From: Novosphingobium jiangmenense
GTDB lineage: Bacteria > Pseudomonadota > Alphaproteobacteria > Sphingomonadales > Sphingomonadaceae
DNA: 64,000 bases
Direction: 5' to 3'
Assembly: GCF_015694345.1 (NCBI RefSeq)
Contig: NZ_JADQDC010000001.1
Span: forward strand, 519,424-583,423
Shown here: piece by piece, positions 27,257 through 35,833 of the stretch
Layout of the letters: every line of letters begins with the position of its first letter
Numbering within the stretch: position 1 is the first letter of the stretch
Made by a program: the position numbers and the translations under genes
The notes under the pieces: generated by a model
Databases searched by the model: none
The model's input: only the letters and a program-made list of their open reading frames with translations
Told to the model about the DNA's origin: nothing

Positions 27257-27832
27257 TCAATAGCCCATCAGGCTCAGCACTTCCTTGCGGCTGCGGTTGT
27301 CTTCAAGAAAGGTGCCCATCATACGGCTCGTCACCATGCCCACGCCCGGCGTGCGCACGCCGCGGCCGGTCATGCAGCCGTGCTGCGCTTCGATCACCAC
27401 CGCCACGCCGTGCGGACGCAGGTTGTCCCAGATGCACTGCGCCACTTGCGCGGTCAGCCGCTCCTGGATCTGCAACCGCCGCGCATAGGCATGGAGCACG
27501 CGGGCAAGCTTGGAGATGCCCACGACCTTGTCGCGCGGCAGGTAAGCGATGGCCGCCTTGCCGATGATCGGCGCCATGTGGTGCTCGCAATGGCTCTGGA
27601 AGGGAATGTCCTTCAGCAGCACCAGTTCGTTATATCCGCCCACTTCCTCGAACTGGCGCGAGAGGTGCGCCGCCGGGTCCTCGGCATAGCCCTGGCAATA
27701 TTCGCGCCACGCCCGCGCCACGCGCTTTGGCGTATCGAGCAGGCCCTCGCGGGCGGGGTCATCCCCCGCCCAGCGGATCAGCGTAGCGATAGCCTGCTCC
27801 ACCTCGGCAGGCACGTGCGGCTTGTCTCCCAT
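27257..27832 (-). CDS. folE: GTP cyclohydrolase I
   Basis: A 191-residue enzyme that opens GTP to 7,8-dihydroneopterin triphosphate, the first step of folate and tetrahydrobiopterin synthesis. Zinc ligands Cys82 and His85 (in HCEHH) and Cys153 (in QHGCMTGRG) are intact, as are LARVLHAYARRLQ and the C-terminal substrate loops. Length is typical. It lies 3 bp upstream of a Baeyer-Villiger monooxygenase gene's end, same strand, which is an odd context for a housekeeping folate gene. Confidence 0.95.
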   Translation of the reverse strand: MGDKPHVPAEVEQAIATLIRWAGDDPAREGLLDTPKRVARAWREYCQGYAEDPAAHLSRQFEEVGGYNELVLLKDIPFQSHCEHHMAPIIGKAAIAYLPRDKVVGISKLARVLHAYARRLQIQERLTAQVAQCIWDNLRPHGVAVVIEAQHGCMTGRGVRTPGVGMVTSRMMGTFLEDNRSRKEVLSLMGY

Positions 27833-27834
27833 GC

Positions 27835-29319
27835 TCAGGCCGCGAACGCGAACTCTTCGGCCACCGGCTTGGCCATGGCATTGGCGAAGTCGTGGTAGCC
27901 CCAGGGCCAGGTGGCGGGAATGCCGGTCTTGTCGAGATACCAGCTGGTGCAGCCCGAACCGAAGATCGTCTTCTTGGCCGCCGCGATGCGCCGCGCCTCA
28001 TAGGCCTGATAGGCCGGCTCGAGCGGCTCCACCGTCCGCGCCTCGCCCCGCCGCACGGGTTCGAGCAGCTGCTCGATATACTCCCACTGCCGCTCGGCAA
28101 TGTCGATCAGCGGGAAGTTACCCACCGGCGCGCCGGGACCGTTGAGCATGAAGAAGTTCGGGAAATCAGGCATGGCGATGGCATAGTGCGCGGTCGGCCG
28201 GGTCGCCCAGAACTCGTCGAGCGAGCGCCCCTCGCGGCCCGTCACCACCGCCGGACGGATGAAGCTGTCGGCGCGGAAGCCGGTCGCCAGCACCAGCACG
28301 TCAAGCTCATGCAGCGTGCCGTCCTTCATCAGCACGCCCTCGGGCACCACGCGGTCGATCTGGCCCACTTCCACCGAAACGCCGGGGCGCTGCACGCAGT
28401 CGTAGTATTCCCACGAATAGATCAGGCGCTTGCACGCGGCGTGGTAATCCGGGCGCAGCTTCTCGCGCAGTTCCGGATCGCGCACGTTCTGTTCGAGGTT
28501 CTGGCGGCACAGCTCCTCGATTTCCTTGATCTGCGGGCTGGTGAAATCGGTGACGCCCTCGGTGAAGCGATAGACCGCTTCCCAATACTGCGGATCGTTG
28601 CGGATCGCCTCGATCAGCGAGGGATCGGCGGCAAAGGCGGCGCGCTGTTCGGGGGTATATTCGAACTGCACCACCGGCATGATCCACTGCGGCGAGCGCT
28701 GGAAATGCACCAGCTTCGAAGCCCGCGTGCTCAGCGCGTTGACGATCTGGATGCCGGTCGACCCGCAGCCGATCACGCCCACCCGTGCGCCATCGAGCAC
28801 CGCGCTGTCGTCCCAGCGCGCCGAATGGAACGCCTTGCCCTTGAACGTCTCCAGCCCCGGCAGGTCGGGCATCTTGGGATGATGCAGCACGCCGGTCGCC
28901 ACGATCACCACGTCCGCCTCGTAAGCAGAACCGTCGACGATGCCGAGCGTCCAGGTCTTCTTCGCATCGTCGAAGGTGCAGGAGGTAACTTCGCTGTTGA
29001 AGCGGATGTAGGGCATCACGCCGAAACGTTCGGCCACGCCCTTGAAGTAGGCATGGATCTCGGCGCCGGTCGCGTAATACTGGCTCCAGTCAGGGTTCAG
29101 GGCAAAGCTGTAGCTGTAGGCGTGCGAGGGCGTATCGCAGGTCAGCCCCGGATAGCGGTTGTCGCGCCAGGTGCCGCCGAGTTCGGCGCCCTTCTCGAAC
29201 ACCTGGAAATCGGCATCGCCGCGCTGCAGCAGCTTGATCGCGGCCATCACGCCCGACATCCCTGCGCCAATGATCGCATAGCGCAAACGGCGCTGTCCGT
29301 TGTTTTCAGTCATTCTCAT
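27835..29319 (-). CDS. Baeyer-Villiger-type flavin monooxygenase
   Basis: About 494 residues from ATG at 29319; other in-frame ATGs at 29313 and 29382 are possible. The FAD loop GAGMSG is at residues 18-23 and the type I Baeyer-Villiger fingerprint FKGKAFHSARW (FxGxxxHxxxW) at 159-169, followed by the NADPH loop GCGSTG. It would insert oxygen next to a ketone, giving an ester or lactone. ATGF at the second ATG-motif (LATGFRA) is as expected. It lies upstream of folE on the same strand and diverges from an SDR gene. Confidence 0.93.
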   Translation of the reverse strand: MRMTENNGQRRLRYAIIGAGMSGVMAAIKLLQRGDADFQVFEKGAELGGTWRDNRYPGLTCDTPSHAYSYSFALNPDWSQYYATGAEIHAYFKGVAERFGVMPYIRFNSEVTSCTFDDAKKTWTLGIVDGSAYEADVVIVATGVLHHPKMPDLPGLETFKGKAFHSARWDDSAVLDGARVGVIGCGSTGIQIVNALSTRASKLVHFQRSPQWIMPVVQFEYTPEQRAAFAADPSLIEAIRNDPQYWEAVYRFTEGVTDFTSPQIKEIEELCRQNLEQNVRDPELREKLRPDYHAACKRLIYSWEYYDCVQRPGVSVEVGQIDRVVPEGVLMKDGTLHELDVLVLATGFRADSFIRPAVVTGREGRSLDEFWATRPTAHYAIAMPDFPNFFMLNGPGAPVGNFPLIDIAERQWEYIEQLLEPVRRGEARTVEPLEPAYQAYEARRIAAAKKTIFGSGCTSWYLDKTGIPATWPWGYHDFANAMAKPVAEEFAFAA

Positions 29320-29391
29320 CCCATCCCGGTGATTCGTATCGAGTGATGCGACACTCTCCGCAAGAGCATCGGGTTTCATCACCCGAACGTG

Positions 29392-29426
29392 TTACGCGTA
29401 ATTCTTATTTCCTGTTGCTACGCATT
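29392..29426. promoter_or_regulatory. TTACGCGTAA palindrome and TACGCATT octamer
   Basis: Between the divergent monooxygenase and SDR genes. TTACGCGTAA (29392-29401) is a full 10-bp palindrome and TACGCATT (29419-29426) is the recurrent octamer of this window. A TTGCGCAAAC follows at 29444. Confidence 0.4.
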
Positions 29427-29472
29427 ATCCGTCAGGATAGGCCTTGCGCAAACGGAATCGAAAGGGAGAGCC

Positions 29473-30234
29473 ATGACTGAACTCGCAGGCAAGGTAGCGC
29501 TCGTCACCGGTGGCGGGCAGGGCGTGGGCCAGGGCGTCGCGCTGGCGCTGGCCAGCGAAGGCGTCGCCGTGACGATCACCGGACGCACGCTCGCCAAGGT
29601 CGAGGAAACCGCGCGCCTGATCACCGAGCGCGGCGGCAAGGCCCTGCCGCTTGAAGGCAACGTCAAGGACGCCGCCGATCTGGCGAGCATGGTCGACCAG
29701 ACCGTCGCCACGTTCGGCGGGCTCGATATCCTCGTCAACAATGCGCAGGAAGTGCCGCTCGGCAAGCTTGCCGACGTGACCGACGAGGCCTTCCTCGCCG
29801 GGTTCGAATCCGGCCCGCTCGCCACGCACCGCCTGATGAAGCTCGCCCGCCCGCATATGGCGGCGCGCGGCGGCGGCACGATCTTCAACTTCTGCTCCTC
29901 GGCCGGCATTCGCTGGGACATGACCGGCTATGGCGCCTATGCCGCGGTCAAGCAGGCGATCCGCTCGCTGACCCGCGCCGCCGCCGCCGAATGGGGCGCC
30001 GAAGGCATCCGCGCCCTGACCATCGCCCCCCACGCGGAATCGCCCGGTCTCAAGTGGTGGCTCGAAAACAACCCCGAGGAAGCGCGCGCCTTCTTCAAGA
30101 CCATTCCGCTGGGCCGCATCGGCAAGCTGGAAGAAGACATCGGCCGCGCCATCGTCGCCCTGTGCCGCCAGGACCTCGGCTACCTCACCGGCGCGACGAT
30201 CCCGCTGGATGGCGGCCAAGCGAACTTCGACTGA
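29473..30234 (+). CDS. SDR family oxidoreductase
   Basis: A 253-residue SDR starting MTELAGKVALVTGGGQGVGQG; the ATG at 29473 follows AAGGGAGAG. NNAQ replaces NNAG. The catalytic Ser is probable in FCSSAG, YAAVK supplies Tyr/Lys and LDGG closes. Close in style to the SDR at 43956, so the two may be distant paralogues. Substrate unknown. Confidence 0.9.
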   Translation: MTELAGKVALVTGGGQGVGQGVALALASEGVAVTITGRTLAKVEETARLITERGGKALPLEGNVKDAADLASMVDQTVATFGGLDILVNNAQEVPLGKLADVTDEAFLAGFESGPLATHRLMKLARPHMAARGGGTIFNFCSSAGIRWDMTGYGAYAAVKQAIRSLTRAAAAEWGAEGIRALTIAPHAESPGLKWWLENNPEEARAFFKTIPLGRIGKLEEDIGRAIVALCRQDLGYLTGATIPLDGGQANFD

Positions 30235-30251
30235 GGGGTCGCGCGCTTGCC

Positions 30252-30371
30252 CACCCCCGACCCCTCCCGCTTGCGGGAGGGGAGTTCAAAGACCTGTTCC
30301 TGCCCTCCCGCAGGCGGGAGGGCCGCGAGACTTACTGAACGCAGTGAAGTTAGTCGCAGCGGGGTGGGCAA
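30252..30371. repeat. REP-like palindromes, CCCCTCCCGC family
   Basis: Two palindromes: CCCCTCCCGC-TT-GCGGGAGGGG (30261-30282) and GCCCTCCCGC-AG-GCGGGAGGGC (30302-30323). They are followed by AGTCGCAGCGGGGTGGG, inverted relative to the CACCCCGCTGCGACTAA at 21338. They lie between convergent genes. Confidence 0.8.
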
Positions 30372-30908
30372 TCAGCGCCCGAACATCCCCAACCGTGCGA
30401 ACACCGGATCATCCGCCCCGGCGCGCCCGGTGCCGACACCCTCGCTGCCGAAATCATCCCCCACATTCGCCGGCAAATCCTCGGCATGGTCCAGAACGAA
30501 CGAGCGCTTCGCGAACCGCCACACGCCATCGCGCCGTTCGTAGTGATCGGCATAGCGCCCCCACGCCACGAACTGTCGCGCCCCATCGAGCGTCAGGTGC
30601 CACGCCCGCGCGGTCACTTCGCCCTCGGCCCGGTCCCCGTCCACCACCAGCAGCTGCGTGAACGCGGTGTGCATGGTGGCGCGCCAGTTGGCCATCATCC
30701 CCGGCAGCCAGTCGATGTAGCCGCTGGCGGAGCCGCAATAGTAAGGCGTGTGATCGTCCACCGCATCGTCGTGATAGAGCGTGCGCAGCAGGTCCCAGTC
30801 GCGCCGGTCGATGCCGTGGCCATAGGCGTCGACGAGGTGGCGCAGCGCCATGCGCGTTGCCACCTCGTCCGCCGAAATCACCTTGGGGGCAAGCGGATGC
30901 TCAGACAC
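30372..30908 (-). CDS. NTF2-like/SnoaL_4-type protein
   Basis: A 178-residue NTF2-like protein with YGHGIDRRDWDLLRTLYHDD and H-T near the inner cone, as in dioxygenase beta-like and SnoaL_4 proteins. The GTG at 30908 overlaps the upstream SDR gene by 8 bp, so the two are coupled. The C-terminus, with FARLGMFGR, is normal for the family. Function presumed isomerase, dehydratase or structural. Confidence 0.8.
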   Translation of the reverse strand: MSEHPLAPKVISADEVATRMALRHLVDAYGHGIDRRDWDLLRTLYHDDAVDDHTPYYCGSASGYIDWLPGMMANWRATMHTAFTQLLVVDGDRAEGEVTARAWHLTLDGARQFVAWGRYADHYERRDGVWRFAKRSFVLDHAEDLPANVGDDFGSEGVGTGRAGADDPVFARLGMFGR

Positions 30909-31671
30909 CGAACCCGCCCGAGACCGAGATCGTCTGCCCGGTAACGTAGTTGCCGCGCGCCGAGGCGAAGTAGACCGCCGCCTGGCCGATGTCCTCGGGC
31001 GCGCCCCAGCGGCCCAGCGGCAGCATCGCCTTGACCGCCGCTTCCCATTCCGGCGTGAACGTGCCCACTTCCTTGTGGACCTTGAACTGCCCGGCATCGA
31101 TCACGCCGACCAGCACCGTATTGGCGCGGATGTTGAACTTGCCCTCTTCCTTGGCGATGCCCTTGATCAAGGCCTCGTTGCAGGCCTTGGGCGCAACCGA
31201 GAGCCCGTCCTGCGCCGGCCACCAGTCATGTCCGGCAGAACCCAGATGCACGAAGCTGCCGCCGCCGTTCTCGCGCATGTGCGGCAGCGCAGTGTGGACC
31301 GCGTTGTTGAAGCCGAACGCCTCGATCTCCATCGAATCGCGGAACATCTGTTCGGTCCAGTCGCCGATGTGGACTTGCGGCACCACCGGCCCTGCCCCCC
31401 ACACCACGGTATGTACGCGGCCATGCGCGGCGACGGCCTCGGCGAACACCGCCTGCACTTGCGCCCGTTCGCGCACGTCGGCGCGGTGGATCGTGACCTT
31501 GCGACCCATCGCCGCGATCTGCGCCGCCGCTTCCTCGGCCACGGCCTGCTTGGAGCGGTAGACGATCGCCACGTCCGAGCCTTCCTTGCCGAACTCGACC
31601 GCCACGCCGCGCCCCAATCCGCCGCTGCCGCCGAACACGATCACCGCGCCATCGGGAAACTGACCTGCCAT
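30901..31671 (-). CDS. Atypical SDR lacking the catalytic tyrosine
   Basis: A 256-residue SDR-fold protein with an FGGSGGLG cofactor loop (residues 13-20), Ser145 and Lys162. The YxxxK tyrosine position holds Ser158 (SVAPK), so it may be a reductase using another base, a pseudoenzyme or an enoyl-reductase-like protein. ATG at 31671 follows GGAGAG, and earlier in-frame starts fall in the divergent promoter. Coupled to the NTF2-like gene downstream. Confidence 0.85.
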   Translation of the reverse strand: MAGQFPDGAVIVFGGSGGLGRGVAVEFGKEGSDVAIVYRSKQAVAEEAAAQIAAMGRKVTIHRADVRERAQVQAVFAEAVAAHGRVHTVVWGAGPVVPQVHIGDWTEQMFRDSMEIEAFGFNNAVHTALPHMRENGGGSFVHLGSAGHDWWPAQDGLSVAPKACNEALIKGIAKEEGKFNIRANTVLVGVIDAGQFKVHKEVGTFTPEWEAAVKAMLPLGRWGAPEDIGQAAVYFASARGNYVTGQTISVSGGFGV

Positions 31672-31963
31672 TACGCTCTCCTGCCTCTGTCGTTGCGCCA
31701 AGACTGCCAAGCCCCCCCGCCTGCCGCAACCGCACCCCCGCACAAGATGGCACTCGCGGTGCAATCGGGCAGGAACGGTGCAATCGCGGAGAGGAACCGA
31801 CGCAATTCTGCGCATCCGGGCCGAAACGCGCCCAAAAACCGACAATGCGCAAAATTTATCACTTCCAAATCCGCAAATGCTGGCATAGAGCTATGTCAAA
31901 CGATGGCATGCATCGATTCGATGGGAGAAGTTCAATGCATCACCGGCGCGCAAGGGACGCAGC
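31672..31963. promoter_or_regulatory. Divergent regulatory region before the acyl-CoA ligase
   Basis: A 292-bp gene-free stretch. Visible elements are AATGCGCAAAA (31844-31854), CATAG-AG-CTATG (31884-31895) and CATCGA-T-TCGATG (31911-31923). No long ORF is credible. Confidence 0.4.
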
Positions 31964-33646
31964 ATGAGCGCGGCCGTCGATGCACCCACGCCCGCACAGG
32001 TGCTGGCCCGCGTCACCGGCCCCGGCTCCCCGTTCGAGATCGGCGAGCGTGAAGGCCTGCGCCAGTTCGTTGCCGCGCCGCCCGATCTCAACCTGCTGAT
32101 CGAATCCGCCCGCCGCTTTGGCGACCGCACTTGCGTGGTCGATTTCGACAGCGCGGGTGCCGAGCGCCGCATGTCCTACGATCAGGTCTTCGCCTGGCGC
32201 GACCAGCTGGTGCCGATCCTGCACATCGCGCGCGGGGACCGCGTCGCCATCGCCATGCGCAACCGCGCCGAATGGCTTATCGCCTTCCTCGCCGTGATGA
32301 AGGCCGGCGGCGTTGCCGTGCTGGTCAACAGCCGCGGCTCCGGCCCCGAAGTGCTGGGGATGCTCGAGGACGTCGACCCCGCCGTCGTGCTGGCCGACAG
32401 CGAGCGCGCTGCCGCGATCCGCGAGTCCGGCTTCAAGGGCCGCGTGCTGGACCTGACCAGGCCGTTCGACGCCGACGAACTCGCCCGCCGCACCGCCGAA
32501 GCGATGCCCGATCCGGGCGTGGCCAAGCCCACCGACCCTTGTGCCATCCTGTTCACCTCGGGCACCACCGGCCGGGTCAAGGGCGCAGTCCTTTCGCATC
32601 GCAACGTGATCACCGGGCTGATGTCCACGCAGATGTCGGGCATGGTCGTGCTCGGCAACATGGCCGCGCAGATGGGCACCACGCCCGAGGCGCTGATCGC
32701 GCAGATGCCGCAGCAGGCCTCGCTGCTGGTCTATCCGCTGTTCCACGTCTCCGGCCTCGGCTCGGGCTTCCTCTCGCCGTTCCTCGGCGGCGGCAAGGTG
32801 GTGATCATGCGCCGCTGGGACGCCGAGGAAGCCGCCCGCCTGATCGCCGCCGAACAGATCTCGATGTTCAGCGCGGTGCCGACCATGCTGTGGGACATCC
32901 TCCACCGCGCCCGCATCGACGGCACCAGCTTATCCTCACTGCGCAACATCGGCTGCGGCGGACAGGCCCTGCCGGTCAACCTTGTCGAGGAAGTCCACGC
33001 ACTGTGCCCGCACGCGCAGATCGGCACCGGCTATGGCATGACCGAATGCTCGGGCGCGATCGCGCAGGCAGTCGGCCCCGAATTCATGGCCCGCCCCGCC
33101 GCTGCCGGGCGCGTGCTGTCGATGGTCGAAGTGCGCATCGAAGCCGCTGACGGCACGATCCTGCCCCCCGGCGAGACCGGCGAGATCGTCGTGCGCGGGG
33201 CGCAGGTCATGTCCGGCTACTGGAACCGGCCCGAGGACACCGCCGCCGTGCTGACCCAGGACGGCTGGCTGCGCACCGGCGATGTCGGGATCGTCGACGA
33301 GGACGGCTACGTCTTCATCGTCGACCGCAAGAAGGACATGGTCATCTCGGGCGGCGAGAACATCTACTGCGCCGAGGTCGAGCGCGTGCTCGGCACGATC
33401 CCCGGCCTCACCGAATGCGCCGCCTTCGGCCTGCCCGACGAACGCCTCGGCGAACGCCTCGTCGCGGTCGTCATCGCTCCCAACATTGATGAAGCCGGCG
33501 TGATCGAATGGGTCGCCGCCCGCCTCGCCCGCTACAAGGCGCCGACCCGCGTCGCCGTCACCACCACCCCGTTGCCGCGCAACGCGCTGGGCAAGGTCGA
33601 CAAGATCGCCCTGCGCAAGTTGTGGCCGGAACTCTCTGGAGAATAA
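31964..33646 (+). CDS. Acyl-CoA ligase (AMP-forming, ANL superfamily)
   Basis: A 560-residue adenylate-forming enzyme that would activate a carboxylic acid to its CoA thioester. The phosphate loop LFTSGTTGRVKG, the GYGMTE motif, GWLRTGD and the C-terminal catalytic Lys region (NALGKVDK) are all present. Length is typical of medium-chain or aromatic acyl-CoA synthetases. The amidohydrolase-like gene follows 4 bp after the stop, so both share a transcript. Confidence 0.94.
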   Translation: MSAAVDAPTPAQVLARVTGPGSPFEIGEREGLRQFVAAPPDLNLLIESARRFGDRTCVVDFDSAGAERRMSYDQVFAWRDQLVPILHIARGDRVAIAMRNRAEWLIAFLAVMKAGGVAVLVNSRGSGPEVLGMLEDVDPAVVLADSERAAAIRESGFKGRVLDLTRPFDADELARRTAEAMPDPGVAKPTDPCAILFTSGTTGRVKGAVLSHRNVITGLMSTQMSGMVVLGNMAAQMGTTPEALIAQMPQQASLLVYPLFHVSGLGSGFLSPFLGGGKVVIMRRWDAEEAARLIAAEQISMFSAVPTMLWDILHRARIDGTSLSSLRNIGCGGQALPVNLVEEVHALCPHAQIGTGYGMTECSGAIAQAVGPEFMARPAAAGRVLSMVEVRIEAADGTILPPGETGEIVVRGAQVMSGYWNRPEDTAAVLTQDGWLRTGDVGIVDEDGYVFIVDRKKDMVISGGENIYCAEVERVLGTIPGLTECAAFGLPDERLGERLVAVVIAPNIDEAGVIEWVAARLARYKAPTRVAVTTTPLPRNALGKVDKIALRKLWPELSGE

Positions 33647-33650
33647 CGAA

Positions 33651-34517
33651 ATGGCCATGCCCACCAACATCGGCATCATCGACTGCATGCTCGGCATTCC
33701 CGATGCCGAGGACCGCGCCGAATGGTTCGCGCCGTTCCGTCCGCTGATCAAGGACAAGCAGACGCTGGGCCAGTTCGCCATGCCCGCGCAGTACATGTTC
33801 AAGGACATCCCGCAGTCGGGCAAGCAGGACGACTACCTCGCCTGGACCGTCGCGCAGATGGACAAGCACAACGTCGAGAAGGCCCTCGTCGGCTGGAACG
33901 AGAACGAAACCTCGTACCGCGCCAAGGAGCTCTACCCCGACCGCTTCTTCTTCGACCTGCCGGTCAACCCCAACAACGGCACCGAGGAAGTCCGCCGGAT
34001 CAAGCGCATCCACGCCGAAGTCGGCCTCTCCGCCGTCTCGGTCTTCCCCTCGGGTACGCTCCCGCAGGTGGCGATCAACCACAAGTACATGTGGCCGATC
34101 TACTCCGCCTGCGAGGAACTCGGCCTGCCGATCCTGCTCAACGTCGGCATTCCCGGCCCGCGCATCCCGATGGAGACGCAGAAGGTCGAGCATCTCGACG
34201 AGGTCTGCTGGTTCTTCCCCGAACTCAAGGTGGTGATGCGCCACGGCGCCGAGCCGTGGGAAGCGCTCGCGGTCAAACTCATGCTCAAGTGGCCGAACCT
34301 CTACTATTCGACCAGCGCCTTCGCGCCCAAGCACTACCCCAAGGCGATCATCGACTACGCCAACACGCGTGGCGCCGACAAGGTGATCTACGCCGGGTAC
34401 TTCCCGATGGGCCTCAGCCTCGATCGCATCATGTCCGACATGCAGAACGTTCCGTTCAAGGACGAGGTGTGGCCCAAGTTCCTCCGCGAAAACGCGATGA
34501 AGGTCTTCGGGCTTTAG
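33651..34517 (+). CDS. Amidohydrolase-like (PF04909-type) protein
   Basis: A 288-residue TIM-barrel protein of the amidohydrolase-2 group (decarboxylase/hydrolase relatives of ACMSD). The usual N-terminal metal motif HxH is replaced by IIDCMLG, whereas NVGIPGP, the later MRHGAEP and DKVIYAGYFPM match other family regions. Metal binding may therefore be altered or lost. It follows the acyl-CoA ligase and probably acts on the same acyl-type intermediate. Confidence 0.78.
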   Translation: MAMPTNIGIIDCMLGIPDAEDRAEWFAPFRPLIKDKQTLGQFAMPAQYMFKDIPQSGKQDDYLAWTVAQMDKHNVEKALVGWNENETSYRAKELYPDRFFFDLPVNPNNGTEEVRRIKRIHAEVGLSAVSVFPSGTLPQVAINHKYMWPIYSACEELGLPILLNVGIPGPRIPMETQKVEHLDEVCWFFPELKVVMRHGAEPWEALAVKLMLKWPNLYYSTSAFAPKHYPKAIIDYANTRGADKVIYAGYFPMGLSLDRIMSDMQNVPFKDEVWPKFLRENAMKVFGL

Positions 34518-34547
34518 GTCGTGCGCCTGACCATCCCCACCGCACTG

Positions 34548-34637
34548 CGTCACCCTGAACTCGTTTCAGGGTCCATCTCTCGACACAAGCGGCGGCCTGA
34601 TCGGCAAAATGGATCCTGAAACAAGTTCAGGATGACG
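34548..34637. repeat. Inverted repeat, TCACCCTGAACTCG family
   Basis: Near-perfect inverted arms at 34548-34576 and 34609-34637 (core TCACCCTGAACTCGTTTCAG) with a 32-nt loop. It is the fourth repeat family in the window and lies between the amidohydrolase-like and Rieske genes. Confidence 0.8.
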
Positions 34638-34759
34638 ATGAGTTTGAACGGACCGTCAAAGTCCGAACCGCAATCCCAGGGAGCCGGGAAGTCTGCTCCT
34701 ACCGCAGGAAAGTGCCGTCGCGGAGACAACCCCCGCCACGGCGATTCAGGAGTGAAAAC

Positions 34760-35833
34760 ATGAGCGATCCAGTGGCCACAGATGCCCGCACCGCTCCCGT
34801 CGCGGTCTGGCAGATTCTCGAAAAGCTCAAGGGCCAGGACCTGATCGACTGGCGCACCGCGCCGGTTCCGGGCCGCGCCTCGGTGGCAGAGCGCAACCTC
34901 GACATCGGCTTCCCGCTTGGCTGGTATCCGGTCGACCTTTCCGCCAGCCTCGCCGTGGGCGAGGTCAAGCCGCTGCGCTATTTCTCGCAGGACCTGGCGA
35001 TGTGGCGCGGCGAGGACGGCAAGGTCCGCGTGATCGACGCCTACTGCAAGCACTTGGGCGCCCACATGGGCCATGGCGGCAAGGTTTCGGGCAACCTGCT
35101 CGAATGCCCGTTCCACGCCTGGCGCTATGATGGCGAGGAAGGGACCGTGAAGGAGATCCCCTACTCGAAGTCGATCCCGCCGCAGGTCAAGCGCAAGTGC
35201 ACCCGCACCTGGCACGTCACCGAAGCCAACCGCTGGATCTGGGTGTGGTATCACCCCGAGGACGCCGCGCCGCTGTTCGACGTCGTCCACCTGCCCGAGG
35301 CGACCGACCCGGAGTGGACCGACTACGACATCTACGAATGGAACGTCTACGGTTCCATCCAGAACATGGCCGAGAACGGCGTCGACGTTGCCCACTTCAA
35401 GTACATCCACGGCACCGCCAACGTGCCGCTGGGCGATCTGCGCTGGGGCGAATGGGGCCGCGGGGCCGACGTGAAGGCCAAGATGGGCACGCCGTGGGGC
35501 GAGGTCGACGGCCAGATCAGCTATGACACGATGGGCCCAGGGCAAAGCTGGACGCGCTTCACCGGCATTTCCGAAACCCTGCTCGTCGCCTGCCTCACCC
35601 CGGTCGAGCTCGATCACGTCCACGTCCGCTTCTGCTTCACCCAGCCCAAGGCCCAGGCCGAAGGCGAACGGGCAGGCGTCGCCCGCGCGATCATCCGCGA
35701 CATCTGCAAGCAGTTCGATCAGGACAAGGTCATCTGGGACCGCCAGAAGTTCGAACCCAACGCCCTGATCTGCGAGGGCGACGGCCCGATCGCGCAGTTC
35801 CGCAAGTACTATTCGCGGTACTACGTGAAGTGA
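34760..35833 (+). CDS. Rieske non-heme iron oxygenase (KshA-like)
   Basis: A 357-residue oxygenase alpha subunit. The Rieske [2Fe-2S] ligands are Cys96/His98 (CKH) and Cys116/His119 (CPFH). The mononuclear iron site begins NGVDVAHFKYIHG with His212 and His217. The ENGVDVAHFKYIHG form resembles steroid 9-alpha-hydroxylase and cholesterol-desaturase-like oxygenases more than aromatic-ring dioxygenases. ATG at 34760 follows CAGGAGTG. Its stop is coupled (TGATG) to the amidase gene. The reductase partner is not in the window. Confidence 0.92.
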   Translation: MSDPVATDARTAPVAVWQILEKLKGQDLIDWRTAPVPGRASVAERNLDIGFPLGWYPVDLSASLAVGEVKPLRYFSQDLAMWRGEDGKVRVIDAYCKHLGAHMGHGGKVSGNLLECPFHAWRYDGEEGTVKEIPYSKSIPPQVKRKCTRTWHVTEANRWIWVWYHPEDAAPLFDVVHLPEATDPEWTDYDIYEWNVYGSIQNMAENGVDVAHFKYIHGTANVPLGDLRWGEWGRGADVKAKMGTPWGEVDGQISYDTMGPGQSWTRFTGISETLLVACLTPVELDHVHVRFCFTQPKAQAEGERAGVARAIIRDICKQFDQDKVIWDRQKFEPNALICEGDGPIAQFRKYYSRYYVK

